DNA of 61,494 nucleotides. Source: Chloroflexi bacterium HGW-Chloroflexi-3. GTDB taxonomy: Bacteria > Chloroflexota > Anaerolineae > Anaerolineales > Anaerolineaceae. The first letter of the stretch is position 1. Each line of letters opens with the position of its first letter. The DNA lies in the NCBI GenBank assembly GCA_002842045.1, contig PHBX01000018.1, positions 1-61,494 on the forward strand. Direction: 5' to 3'. Shown here one piece after another: positions 44,615 to 52,598 of this stretch. A program made the translations under genes and the position numbers. The notes under the pieces are model-generated. The model was given only the letters and a program-made list of their open reading frames with translations. It was not told the DNA's origin and ran no database searches.

Positions 44615-45133
44615 TTAGCGGATTTGAATTCCAGCCAGCCGGTAATACAAGGCACTGGTCATTAAGACGAGATAAACCGACATCCAGATGATGCCAAATA
44701 GATTGATAGAGCCGAATAGTAGACCCAGGAGCAGAGGTGCTGCGCTGATCAAACCTCCTAGTACTGCAGCGGCGGTCACCGCCTGAAATAGCTTCTTGGA
44801 GCGTCGCTTCTGGATCACCTTGCGTACCGCTTCGGCAATGATCCCACCAGCAAAAGGTGCCAGAAAGATCACAAAGAAGCTGATACGTGTCGCCAGAAGG
44901 CCACCAATGTAACCTAATGCCAGCGCGATCACGATCCCGAGGACATAATCCTGGGTGATTGCGGTCTCAAAGATTTTCTGTTGGCCGCGCACGCATTCCT
45001 TGCAGCGATAGCCAGTAGGCGTTTTCACCGCGCAATCGATACACATTGGCTTTTCACAGCGATTACAACGTAAGTAAGTTTCACGATCTGGATGCCATGT
45101 GCAATATAGTTTCTTATTGGATGGTTCCGACAT
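44615..45133 (-). CDS. zinc-finger (B-box-like) membrane protein
   Basis: The 172-residue protein has an N-terminal treble zinc-binding region with CTWHPDRETYLRCNRCEKPM, then CIDCAVKTPTGYRCKECVRG (residues about 10-50), the B-box-like motif seen in many bacterial membrane proteins. Four hydrophobic helices follow. The zinc finger probably lies in the cytosol. The function is unknown; similar proteins sit next to rhomboid proteases or DNA-repair genes. Its ATG overlaps the nadK stop as TAATG, so translation is coupled. Confidence 0.8.
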   Translation of the reverse strand: MSEPSNKKLYCTWHPDRETYLRCNRCEKPMCIDCAVKTPTGYRCKECVRGQQKIFETAITQDYVLGIVIALALGYIGGLLATRISFFVIFLAPFAGGIIAEAVRKVIQKRRSKKLFQAVTAAAVLGGLISAAPLLLGLLFGSINLFGIIWMSVYLVLMTSALYYRLAGIQIR

Positions 45134-45999
45134 TACAATGCACCTGCGATTGGATTTTGTTCCATATATTTATGTAAGTTACGATAAAAATATCCCTGAT
45201 CCTGGAAACGCACAAAATTAATGGTGTGCTCACTGGCACAGACATCCACCTCGTCCCCATCTTTGAGGATGACCGGCGGTTGACCATCCGCACTCAGGAC
45301 CGCTTCGTGGTTGGTATTGACCTCCAGGGTGATGTGTGATCCTTCCGAAAGAATGATTGAACGGTCGACGGAGAGATGTGGGGCAACTGCGACGATGAGG
45401 ATATTGCGCAGTTCCGGTGGCAAGATCGGTCCACCTACCGCCAAAGCATAAGCAGTTGAGCCAGTCGCTGTAGAAGCGATGACCCCATCCGCGACGTAGG
45501 AAGCCAGTAGATATCCATCCAGGCGAGCTTTCACCTGAATCGGGCGCACATATTGTCCACGGCAAACCACGACCTCATTAAGCACATGCCATTCGCCCAG
45601 CTTTTGGTCTTGGCGACGATGAAAGCTGTGGAGCATCATACGTTTTTCCAGCCGGTACTCACCACCCAACAATTGATTCAGCCGGTCTTCGCATTCCAGC
45701 TCGTCTATTTCCATCAGGAAGCCGAAGCGGCCACGGTTGATGCCCAGTACCGGGATACCCATGGGTGCTACCAGATGGCCTGCACGTAACATGGTGCCAT
45801 CACCACCCAGCGCAATTAAGACATCAATCTCTTTTTGTTGAACCAGTTGTTTGAGCTCGGGTTCGTAAATGGTATAGGCAGATGCCTGATCCGCCCCCAT
45901 TGCTTTCAGCCGTTCCACCAATTCCCGGACACCTTCAGCCACCTGGGGCTGTGAGGGATGTGTGGCAATTGCAAATCTGCGCGGAGGAGTCATAACCAT
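45133..45999 (-). CDS. nadK: NAD kinase
   Basis: The enzyme phosphorylates NAD to NADP. The 288-residue protein has the GGDGT motif at 65-69 (ALGGDGTMLRAGH), NRGRFGFLMEID, and the C-terminal VADGVIASTATGSTAYALAVGGP, all family-specific. It starts with two close ATG codons (45999 and 45993); neither has a strong ribosome site. It is co-directional with the YpdA-like flavoprotein 32 bases upstream and overlaps the membrane zinc-finger gene by one base. Confidence 0.95.
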   Translation of the reverse strand: MVMTPPRRFAIATHPSQPQVAEGVRELVERLKAMGADQASAYTIYEPELKQLVQQKEIDVLIALGGDGTMLRAGHLVAPMGIPVLGINRGRFGFLMEIDELECEDRLNQLLGGEYRLEKRMMLHSFHRRQDQKLGEWHVLNEVVVCRGQYVRPIQVKARLDGYLLASYVADGVIASTATGSTAYALAVGGPILPPELRNILIVAVAPHLSVDRSIILSEGSHITLEVNTNHEAVLSADGQPPVILKDGDEVDVCASEHTINFVRFQDQGYFYRNLHKYMEQNPIAGAL

Positions 46000-46031
46000 A
46001 ATCGTTAATTATACCAGTGCGGCCTGAGTCT

Positions 46032-46751
46032 TCAACGAATCACTTCACTGGAACCTGCAAGTCGCTGTTGAATTGCTGCCAGAATTTTAGGAACATGCTC
46101 GTGTGAGGTTTCAATATCCTGCAGCAAAGCCGGTTTAATGGAAGTTTTCAACAATTCTGGCTTATGATAACTGAGTGTCACCTTCGCCCCAGCCCGCCAG
46201 CAGCGCAGAGCATATTCGACTGCCGAGTTACGTCCACCCACCACCAGCAACTCCTGTTGGAAATAGTCGTGTGGGTCGTTCAGGTAGTGGCTGACATGCG
46301 GCAAATCTTCGCCCGGAATATTCAGCATGCGCGGTTCTGCCATTCCACCGGTCGCCAGCACCACAAAATCTGCCTGGTAATGCTGCCTGATCCCCTTTTT
46401 CTCAGTGATTAACACAAAATCACCATCCGATAAGTGTTTCACCTCAATCACCGGCTCATAAGCATGCTCCTGAATACCAAACTGTTGTACCACACCGCGC
46501 AGGTAAGCCAGGTAGTCATCATTGGTGGGATGCTGTTGATCGAAAACCATCAGAGGTAGACCTGGCATGGCAATACGTTCGGAGGTACTGAAGAAACGGG
46601 TATGTTTCGGCCACCATGCTATGGTTTGCCCGATTTGACCGGCATCGAATAGTAAAAATGGGATGTTAGCCTGGGTAAGCGCTACCGCCAGTTCCACACC
46701 GGTCGGTCCCGCACCGATAATCGCAATCCGGGTTCTTGCTTTAATCTGCAT
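46032..46751 (-). CDS. YpdA-like FAD/NAD(P)-dependent oxidoreductase, C-terminally short
   Basis: The 239-residue flavoprotein has an FAD Rossmann motif [17 protein letters not shown] at about 9-25, [37 protein letters not shown], and a second nucleotide motif [20 protein letters not shown]. The arrangement follows YpdA (bacillithiol-disulphide-reductase-like) enzymes. Those are about 320 residues. This one stops soon after [16 protein letters not shown], so the last 80 residues, which complete the FAD domain, are missing. It may be truncated, or a short variant. ATG 46751 has AGGAGG upstream. Confidence 0.75.
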   Translation of the reverse strand: MQIKARTRIAIIGAGPTGVELAVALTQANIPFLLFDAGQIGQTIAWWPKHTRFFSTSERIAMPGLPLMVFDQQHPTNDDYLAYLRGVVQQFGIQEHAYEPVIEVKHLSDGDFVLITEKKGIRQHYQADFVVLATGGMAEPRMLNIPGEDLPHVSHYLNDPHDYFQQELLVVGGRNSAVEYALRCWRAGAKVTLSYHKPELLKTSIKPALLQDIETSHEHVPKILAAIQQRLAGSSEVIR

Positions 46752-46846
46752 ACAATAACCTCCTTTTCAGAGTGGTCGATCTGCTCTCTAGTTTAATGGG
46801 ATAGGTCGAAAGAGGTCAAACGAGAGGTTCTACATGCCAGAAAAGG

Positions 46847-47359
46847 TTAAAGCTTCTGATCACAGACATGGTTGAAACCACAACGCAGGCAGCGAATTGC
46901 TTCTGTATGTGATCGTGGGCAATCATTGGCTTTATCATCGGTACGCATCTGTTCCAGCAATTCCAATAGGGCAGTTTCCTGCTCATTGCCGTAATCAATG
47001 GCAAAGGTGCGATTGCGATACTGCAGAATCCCGTGTGGGGGGCGTTGCCCGGTGGCGTGTTCTACCAGATAACAGTAAGCCATGAGTTGGTAAACATGGC
47101 TGTCGTACGGTTCTGCCGGGGCGTAATGACTTTTTACCTCAACCGGGATGAGGGTCATTCCCTGGCTGATCAGGTAATCCGGTTTTCCAGTCAGCTGGGT
47201 CTCGACGTCGTAGAAAGGTTTCTCGGTCTTTCCCCACAGCTTTGGGTCGGAATACACGATTCTGCCAGGTGGTAATCCCGACTTTTGACGCACCCAGCGG
47301 CTGCGCCAGAAGAGCACAAACGCCACCAAAAACAAAACAAGCGCGATGATTCCTTGCAT
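46847..47359 (-). CDS. Cas4/Dna2-like nuclease, catalytic half with N-terminal membrane helix
   Basis: The 170-residue protein starts with a transmembrane helix (MQGIIALVLFLVAFVLFW) and continues with a PD-(D/E)XK nuclease core. GKPDYLI supplies the motif-II Asp, IPVEVKS the Glu and Lys, and VYQLMAYCYLVE the Q-x3-Y motif of the RecB/Cas4 group. The C-terminal RCLRCGFNHVC is C-x2-C-x5-C, three of the four Fe-S ligands of Cas4/AddB/Dna2 nucleases. The fourth Cys and the N-terminal motif are not here but in the preceding 81-residue gene, one base away. I infer that the two chains form one nuclease on the cytosolic face. No CRISPR array or cas1/cas2 is present. Confidence 0.78.
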   Translation of the reverse strand: MQGIIALVLFLVAFVLFWRSRWVRQKSGLPPGRIVYSDPKLWGKTEKPFYDVETQLTGKPDYLISQGMTLIPVEVKSHYAPAEPYDSHVYQLMAYCYLVEHATGQRPPHGILQYRNRTFAIDYGNEQETALLELLEQMRTDDKANDCPRSHTEAIRCLRCGFNHVCDQKL

Positions 47360-47360
47360 A

Positions 47361-47606
47361 TCAACCCAATAATTTATCGGTTAGCCATGAAGCCAATAAA
47401 ACCAATGCTAAGGCAAGCACCAGCCAGGCGAACACACGCAATAACATACCTTTAAGAACATTCTTTCCATGTGTATGGTGGTAGGCAGTCCCCCCCGACA
47501 TTTCCTGCTGGTTGGACGATTCAACACCCTGGGATTGATACCACCAGGCTCGTTTGCAATATAGATAGGTACCGATCTCAGACGCACGTATGGTGCGTTT
47601 TCTCAA
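47361..47606 (-). CDS. Cas4/Dna2-like nuclease, N-terminal half with C-terminal membrane helix
   Basis: The 81-residue protein carries the N-terminal Cas4-type motif IRASEIGTYLYCKRAWWYQS, with the lone Fe-S Cys (Cys17), and a His-rich segment GGTAYHHTHG where Cas4 and related nucleases have their motif-I His. It ends in a transmembrane helix (LLRVFAWLVLALALVLLASWL). Its ATG overlaps the stop of the translin-like gene (ATGA), and the catalytic half starts one base after its stop. Joined by a frameshift the two would make one protein with a two-helix membrane hairpin inserted in Cas4. A sequencing or natural frameshift is therefore an alternative explanation. Confidence 0.72.
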   Translation of the reverse strand: MRKRTIRASEIGTYLYCKRAWWYQSQGVESSNQQEMSGGTAYHHTHGKNVLKGMLLRVFAWLVLALALVLLASWLTDKLLG

Positions 47607-48286
47607 TCTTCTTCCTCAATTTCAGGTGGAATTTCGACATCGTTCAGGCTTTCGGTTTTCAACAGCACCGCCAGCTCTTTCATGGCTTGCGAGAGACGTT
47701 GTTCACGCAGGCTGATGGTCACATCGCCCCGTGTGCGCTCCACAATCCCACGGGCCAGATCCGTCTGACGACGCAAACCATTGGTCAAAGCGTCCGGATA
47801 GTCAATGGTGATCAACAAAGCATAGATCTCATCCATCAAAGACAGCAGACGTTCCACCTCGGGGGAATAACCCTGCCGCATCACATCCAGACAGCGCCGG
47901 CGTAGTTCGCCAACCACCTCTGCCAGACCGTTCAGATACACTGCTGGATCTACATCAATCTCTTCAGGGAGTGGCAATTCCTGCCCACGGATGAGCGCAC
48001 AGGTTACGCAGGCTTCCACGTATTCTTTGAGCGCATCCTGGGTATAACCAGCATAAAACAGATCGGGATGTTCGCCCAGATCGCGCCGCAGCTGATCCAC
48101 CAAAAGACGGGCATCATTGAGGAAGCCGTCCGCCAGATCCACATCCAGGCGATGGATTGCCCGAATGGCATGCGCGGCGTGTTGAATGACCTTGCGGGTC
48201 TGCATCAAGGCTTTGTCGCGCGCCTGGTTGCGGACTTCAAAAGCGTTGTGAACCGTATCAGATAATTGTGAAAAGAGATCCATCAT
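47603..48286 (-). CDS. translin/TRAX-family protein
   Basis: The 227-residue, largely helical protein carries the translin signature NGLRRQTDLARGIVERTRGD (170-188). It also has KEYVEACVTCALI (88-100) and VYLNGLAEVVGELRRRCLDV (117-136), which line up with the EYVEA and GELMRMC segments of TRAX. Acidic residues Glu91, Glu127, Asp176 and Glu183 sit where TRAX-type RNases bind metal. Eukaryotic translin-TRAX (C3PO) binds single-stranded RNA/DNA and cleaves RNA; archaeal homologues have related activity. Bacterial members are rarely discussed. Start and stop overlap both neighbours (ATGA twice), so it is part of the ssb operon. Confidence 0.85.
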   Translation of the reverse strand: MMDLFSQLSDTVHNAFEVRNQARDKALMQTRKVIQHAAHAIRAIHRLDVDLADGFLNDARLLVDQLRRDLGEHPDLFYAGYTQDALKEYVEACVTCALIRGQELPLPEEIDVDPAVYLNGLAEVVGELRRRCLDVMRQGYSPEVERLLSLMDEIYALLITIDYPDALTNGLRRQTDLARGIVERTRGDVTISLREQRLSQAMKELAVLLKTESLNDVEIPPEIEEED

Positions 48287-48678
48287 GTTTCACTTTCGGG
48301 TGGTTCGGGTTCGGGTGATTCAGGTGGAGTTTCCTTTTCAGGTGTTTCTGGGGGATTGCTTTTGTCAGGCGGCTGGATATTGCGAAATAGTGAGCTCGCC
48401 AGGTCACTTGTCCCAACCGGAAGCTTAATCGGACCAAAGTTGGCTTCGTAGCGGGCAACATTCTCCGTCAAAGCCTGCAAGAACATTTTGGCACCTATGG
48501 GAGACATCAGTACACGCGCCACCACTTCCGGATGGGTTCCCGGCAGCATCGTACCGAAATCGAAAATCATCTCGGATGGGGTATGCGAGATCCGCGCCAT
48601 ATTGCTATATTTACTTTGTAAACCTTCCGGCATCCGCAAGGGTGGGATGCCGGGCTTTGGTTGTTTAGGGTCTGTCAT
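48283..48678 (-). CDS. DUF3467 domain protein
   Basis: The 131-residue protein has the DUF3467 core at about 23-87: YSNMARISHTPSEMIFDFGT, then VVARVLMSPIGAKMFLQALT and YEANFGPI. The tail from about 100 is rich in Pro, Glu and Ser (PPETPEKETPPESPEPEPPE) and probably disordered. The domain is of unknown function. The gene follows ssb after 12 bases and overlaps the translin-like gene by four bases. Confidence 0.85.
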   Translation of the reverse strand: MTDPKQPKPGIPPLRMPEGLQSKYSNMARISHTPSEMIFDFGTMLPGTHPEVVARVLMSPIGAKMFLQALTENVARYEANFGPIKLPVGTSDLASSLFRNIQPPDKSNPPETPEKETPPESPEPEPPESET

Positions 48679-48690
48679 TGGATGGTTGTT

Positions 48691-49101
48691 TTAGAATGGA
48701 ATTTCGTCGTCACTGAGCGTACCCATATCATCAGTGCCGGCCTGTTCACTCTCTGCGCGACTATCCAGGAATTGCACGGTCATAGCGGTCAGCTCAAAGT
48801 TAGCGCCTGCGGTTCCATCCTGACGGTTGAAGACACGGGGACCACCACTAGCTGGATCAGCCATTAAGCGGCCTTCGATCAGGACCTTGCTGCCTTTATG
48901 CAGGAAATTATTGCAGTTCTCTGCCTGTTTGCCCCAGGCGGAAACACGGAACCAGACGGTTTCTTTGACACGTTGGCCATCGGAACCGGTATAGGTGCGG
49001 TTCGTTGCTACTGGAAATGACGTTACAGCCTGTCCGGACGGAGTGAAACGCATTTCGGGATCTCTGCCTAAATTTCCTACGATTGTTACTTTTTGATACA
49101 T
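48691..49101 (-). CDS. ssb: single-stranded DNA-binding protein
   Basis: The 136-residue protein has an OB-fold domain (about 1-105: MYQKVTIVGNLGRDPEMRFT, then VWFRVSAWGKQAENCNNFLHKG) and the conserved acidic tip DDEIPF that recruits DNA-repair proteins. ATG 49101 has GGAGGAATT in front. It heads a five-gene operon with DUF3467, translin-like and the two nuclease halves. No replication or ribosomal genes (such as rpsF or rpsR) adjoin it, unlike the usual housekeeping ssb locus. It may therefore be dedicated to this operon or simply be displaced. Confidence 0.93.
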   Translation of the reverse strand: MYQKVTIVGNLGRDPEMRFTPSGQAVTSFPVATNRTYTGSDGQRVKETVWFRVSAWGKQAENCNNFLHKGSKVLIEGRLMADPASGGPRVFNRQDGTAGANFELTAMTVQFLDSRAESEQAGTDDMGTLSDDEIPF

Positions 49102-49271
49102 AATTCCTCCATTGGTCTAAATTTTCTGATTGATCTATATTAGCTAACAGCCTAAAGCTGAAAGTTGACAGCAAAAAAATTGTCTATGAGATTAATTTTA
49201 TATCAAATTTTATAAGTGCAAGTGAGAATAGTTCTTGAGTTCTTGAGCAATTAAATTATAGAATTATTGTT

Positions 49272-50144
49272 CTAATCTGTCAAGACCCAACTTACAGAAT
49301 ATTCAATTTGGTCATCTTGAAAATCCAACCCATGATTCACTATCCCCCATTTCCCCGTTAATCCCAATTCCCGTGCTGTCAACTCGAAATGACACATCGC
49401 GATGCCCATATCCAGACGCTGCATATCGTCAATCTGAGCCAGCCGGGTCATCACGTTGCGATAACCTTTGGAACGCAGTAAAAAGAAATGAAAAGACCGC
49501 TCTGACCGCACGATCCTCCAGGGCTGCTTATTCGATGCAGAAGGACCCAGACGCACCATTTCCAACGGTTTCGCATACGTTCCAGCTCCTTCAGGCAATA
49601 ATGGTACGCCCCAGGCGCCATCAAAGAACAAATCCTCCCAGGGGATCCTTCTCTGACCAGCCACTTATAGCCGCATCACGCCATTGCGTGCTGAATCTTC
49701 ATCCTGAATCACACCAATCGCCAGGATCGCTGGAATGCGTTCGCCATCTTCCAGAGCGATCTTATTAGCAAAAGCACTCTTGGTAAAGGTACCCCCCAAC
49801 CAGCAGGTTCCCAGTCCCAGATCCGTAGCAGCCAGGAGAATCTGCTCCATTCGGTAGCCGTACTCTTCCAGATCCTGCTGACCTGTTCCTGTTGCCCCAA
49901 CCACAAAACCACTAACACCCTGAATGAACCCATAAGTCCCTAATCCACGTAAAGCTTTGCCATCCTGGCCTTCTGCTGTAATCAGGTCAAAACGCATCGA
50001 TGTCCCAAACGGACCAGAACTCACCTCTGTCATCAACGATCGCAGTTTTTCCTGCATCCTTACAGGAATCGGCTCTCGACTATACTTCCGGCAGGAGAAA
50101 CGCTGCTGGATCAGGTCTGTGATAGGTTGGGTGTAGTTTGGCAT
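49272..50144 (-). pseudogene. nitroreductase-family (TM1586-like) gene interrupted by an in-frame stop
   Basis: Read through, this is one protein of about 290 residues. The N-terminal half (50144-49665) has QQRFSCRKYSREPIPVRMQE, FVVGATGTGQQDLEEYGYRM and LGTCWLGGTFTKS, a flavin-binding nitroreductase fold. The second half (49664-49272) continues in the same frame with AGQRRIPWEDLFFD, RLGPSASNKQPWRIV and MGIAMCHFELTARELGL. They are separated only by TAA at 49667-49665. GTG directly after the stop could restart translation, so a two-chain product is possible. A nonsense mutation in an otherwise well-kept gene is the simpler reading. Confidence 0.8.
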
Positions 50145-50244
50145 ATGAGAACATTATATTGTAAGGAATAAAATATAATTAAAACTAAAACAAAAAATGA
50201 CTATTAAGTTTCTTTCAAAAATTCCCATAATGGAAACAATAAAT

Positions 50245-50273
50245 TTGACAAACTTCCCGTAAAGGGATATACT
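50245..50273 (+). promoter_or_regulatory. sigma-70 promoter of the HigB/HigA-type module
   Basis: TTGACA (50245-50250), 17 bases, TATACT (50268-50273). The predicted start of transcription (about 50280) coincides with the TTG start codon of the toxin gene (50278-50280), so the message may be leaderless or nearly so. Confidence 0.75.
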
Positions 50274-50277
50274 CACA

Positions 50278-50586
50278 TTGAACATTATAACCAGACGGAA
50301 GATCAATCAATATTGTGAGCTTTATAATCCAGCTGCCCAATCATTGAGAGCCTGGTATTATCAGGTCAGAGAAGAACGCTGGGAAAATCCAGCCGATATT
50401 CGTCAAGTGTATAACTCTGCAGATTTTATTGATGACCATCGGGTTATTTTCAACATAAAGGGAAATCAGTACCGGTTGGTTGTTGATGTTTTTTATGCTT
50501 ATGGTAAAAACAATGGTACTGTTTTAGTTCGCTGGTTTGGAAACCATATAGAGTATAACCAGATCAATGTGAGGAATGTGAAATGA
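50278..50586 (+). CDS. higB: HigB-family toxin (mRNA interferase-like)
   Basis: The 102-residue protein of the HigB_toxin family (RelE superfamily) has an N-terminal MNIITRRKINQYCELYNPAA, LRAWYYQVREERWENPADI, VIFNIKGNQYRLVVDV, and a C-terminal VRWFGNHIEYNQI. RelE-type toxins cut mRNA on the ribosome. Only a TTG start fits the family N-terminus; AAAGGG lies 11 bases upstream. The stop overlaps the ATG of the antitoxin-like gene by four bases (ATGA), so the two are translationally coupled, in the usual higB-higA order. Confidence 0.9.
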   Translation: MNIITRRKINQYCELYNPAAQSLRAWYYQVREERWENPADIRQVYNSADFIDDHRVIFNIKGNQYRLVVDVFYAYGKNNGTVLVRWFGNHIEYNQINVRNVK

Positions 50587-51785
50587 ACATCAAGATCATT
50601 CGCGATGAAGAAGAATATGAAGCTGCATTATTGCAGGTAGAAAAACTCATGACTGCTTCACCCGGCTCTCCTGAAGCAGACTTATTAGAAGTACTCTCTG
50701 TATTGATTGAACACTACGAGCAGGAAAATTTTCCGGTCGAAATGCCTGATCCTATTGAGGCAATCAAATTTAGAATGGAACAAATGGGTCTCAAACAAAA
50801 AGAGTTAGTGCCATTTATTGGCAGTGCCAGCAAAGTTTCAGACATCCTCAATCGTCGTAGAACTTTAAGTTTAAGTATGATTCGAGAACTACATAAAGGG
50901 CTTGGCATCCCTTATAGTGTTTTGATTCAGGATACGCTAGCCACCTTTCAGGAACCAAAATATAGTGCTGAGGATTTCCCATTTCGCGAAATGGTTCAGG
51001 CAGATTACTTTTCCAATGTTTCAGATGTTCGGAAAGCGAAATTATTTGCTGAAGAATTGCTCAGTGATCTGTTTTCGGTTTTCAAATCCAGAGAATTAGA
51101 ATTTGTAATTTATAAACATAGAAATCAACAAATAAACCTGAATCCGCTGAATGCCTGGCTTGCAAGAGTGGCAACCATAGCCAGACAAAATCAATTATGC
51201 GAATTTCATATTGACAATGTAGGGCCAGATTTTTTTACCGAATTGATGAGATTCAGTCAATATCAAAAAGGGGTTCTCCTGGTAAAGGAGCATTTAAATC
51301 GAAGAGGAATTCATTTTGTTATTTTACCAACCTTGTCAGGAACACATGTCGATGGTGCATCCTTCATCGGGACTGATAATAACCCGGTAGTCGCAATGAC
51401 TCTTCGACAAGATCGTCAAGATAATTTCTGGTATACATTATTTCACGAATTGGGGCATATCTTTTTACATTTAATCCAGGATTCAATGCGAGTATTTTTT
51501 GATGAATTTGATCATGGTGCTCAAAAAACTTCCAAGCCAATAGAGCAACAAGCCAATCAATTCGCTTTAGACCACTTGGTTCCTCGTCAATTTTGGGAAG
51601 AACAATGTTTTCCAAAATTAAATGATCTCAGTAAAGAAGATATTCAAATTTTTGCTTCTCAATTGGGGATGTCTCCAGCAATCCTGGCTGGTCATGTCCG
51701 GCAAGTGTCTGGAAATTATCAAAAATTCTCAGACCTGCTCGGTCATCATCAGATCCGAGAACAATTCACAGAATACAAGTGGTGA
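50583..51785 (+). CDS. HigA-type antitoxin fused to ImmA/IrrE metallopeptidase
   Basis: Residues 1 to about 125 match HigA: YEAALLQVEKLMTASPGSPE, a helix-turn-helix IEAIKFRMEQMGLKQKELVP, then KVSDILNRRRTLSLSMIRELH. The rest (about 140-400) is an ImmA/IrrE (DUF955) zinc-peptidase-like domain with LFHELGHIFLH, where His288, Glu289 and His292 form HExxH, and EQQANQFALDHLVP with the third-ligand Glu. ImmA/IrrE domains cleave repressors. The fusion suggests an antitoxin and repressor that carries its own protease domain, possibly relieving toxin control under stress. The toxin gene overlaps upstream. The mechanism is inferred. Confidence 0.88.
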   Translation: MNIKIIRDEEEYEAALLQVEKLMTASPGSPEADLLEVLSVLIEHYEQENFPVEMPDPIEAIKFRMEQMGLKQKELVPFIGSASKVSDILNRRRTLSLSMIRELHKGLGIPYSVLIQDTLATFQEPKYSAEDFPFREMVQADYFSNVSDVRKAKLFAEELLSDLFSVFKSRELEFVIYKHRNQQINLNPLNAWLARVATIARQNQLCEFHIDNVGPDFFTELMRFSQYQKGVLLVKEHLNRRGIHFVILPTLSGTHVDGASFIGTDNNPVVAMTLRQDRQDNFWYTLFHELGHIFLHLIQDSMRVFFDEFDHGAQKTSKPIEQQANQFALDHLVPRQFWEEQCFPKLNDLSKEDIQIFASQLGMSPAILAGHVRQVSGNYQKFSDLLGHHQIREQFTEYKW

Positions 51786-51818
51786 ATTTTTAAACGTTAG
51801 ATCTCCCAATCCTATCTG

Positions 51819-52598
51819 CTACACCGGCCCCGCTTCCCTGGCAGACAAACCCATATCCACCGGCAGGATCACACCGGTAATATAGCGTGCCAGATCAGAA
51901 GCCAGAAACATGACCGTATTAGCGACATCTTCCGGCATACCAAATTTTCCACCAGGTATATGCGACTCCATTTCCGCAAGCATTATGTCCGATCCAAACC
52001 CAGCTGTCATCGCTTCCGTGCCGATCAAACCCGGTGCGATCGCATTTACTCGCACCCCAAAATCAACAAGGTCCAATGCCATAGCTTTTGTCAACGACTC
52101 GATTGCGCCCTTGGTCGCACAGTAAACACTACGCTTAGGTACACTCAACCTGGCCAAAATCGAGCTGATATGGATGATGCTGCCCTGTCCTCGCAGCACC
52201 ATCCTCTGCGCCACCAGTTGACTGAGATAATAGACCCCACGCACATTCGTGTTGAAAGAGGCATCAAAATCCTCAAGACTGACATCCAGAAAGGAGGAAC
52301 GATTGAAAGCAGCGGCATTATTCACCAGCACATCAATTGTTGGAAGAAGATCTTCAGCTTGTGCGACCATACACAGTACAGCAACTGGGTCAGCCACATC
52401 CGCCTGAAAAATATATCCAGAGCCAGCTGCTTGTCGAATCTGTTTCAATGTTTCCCTGGCTCCATCTTCATCTGCCCGGTAATTAATCATTACGGTAGCT
52501 CCATGCTGTGCAAACGCCAACGCCGTAGCCCGTCCAATCCCGCGCGATGCCCCCGTTACCAACACACCCTTCCCTGTAAAAGCCTGTTTATCCAGCAT
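51819..52598 (-). CDS. short-chain dehydrogenase/reductase (SDR)
   Basis: The 259-residue classical SDR has the NAD(P) motif TGASRGIG at 15-22, NNAA near 92-95, a catalytic Ser (HISSI) and the Y-x3-K pair in VYCATKGAIESL. The C-terminus, VILPVDMGLSA, fits FabG-like reductases. The substrate is unknown. Start ATG 52598 is supported by the family N-terminus (KGVLVTGAS). It stands alone; the higA-immA gene converges 33 bases away. Confidence 0.9.
   Translation of the reverse strand: MLDKQAFTGKGVLVTGASRGIGRATALAFAQHGATVMINYRADEDGARETLKQIRQAAGSGYIFQADVADPVAVLCMVAQAEDLLPTIDVLVNNAAAFNRSSFLDVSLEDFDASFNTNVRGVYYLSQLVAQRMVLRGQGSIIHISSILARLSVPKRSVYCATKGAIESLTKAMALDLVDFGVRVNAIAPGLIGTEAMTAGFGSDIMLAEMESHIPGGKFGMPEDVANTVMFLASDLARYITGVILPVDMGLSAREAGPV

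Noticed and set aside
46847..47606. The Cas4-like halves as part of a CRISPR-Cas system
   Set aside because: No repeat-spacer array and no cas1, cas2 or effector gene is visible anywhere in the window.
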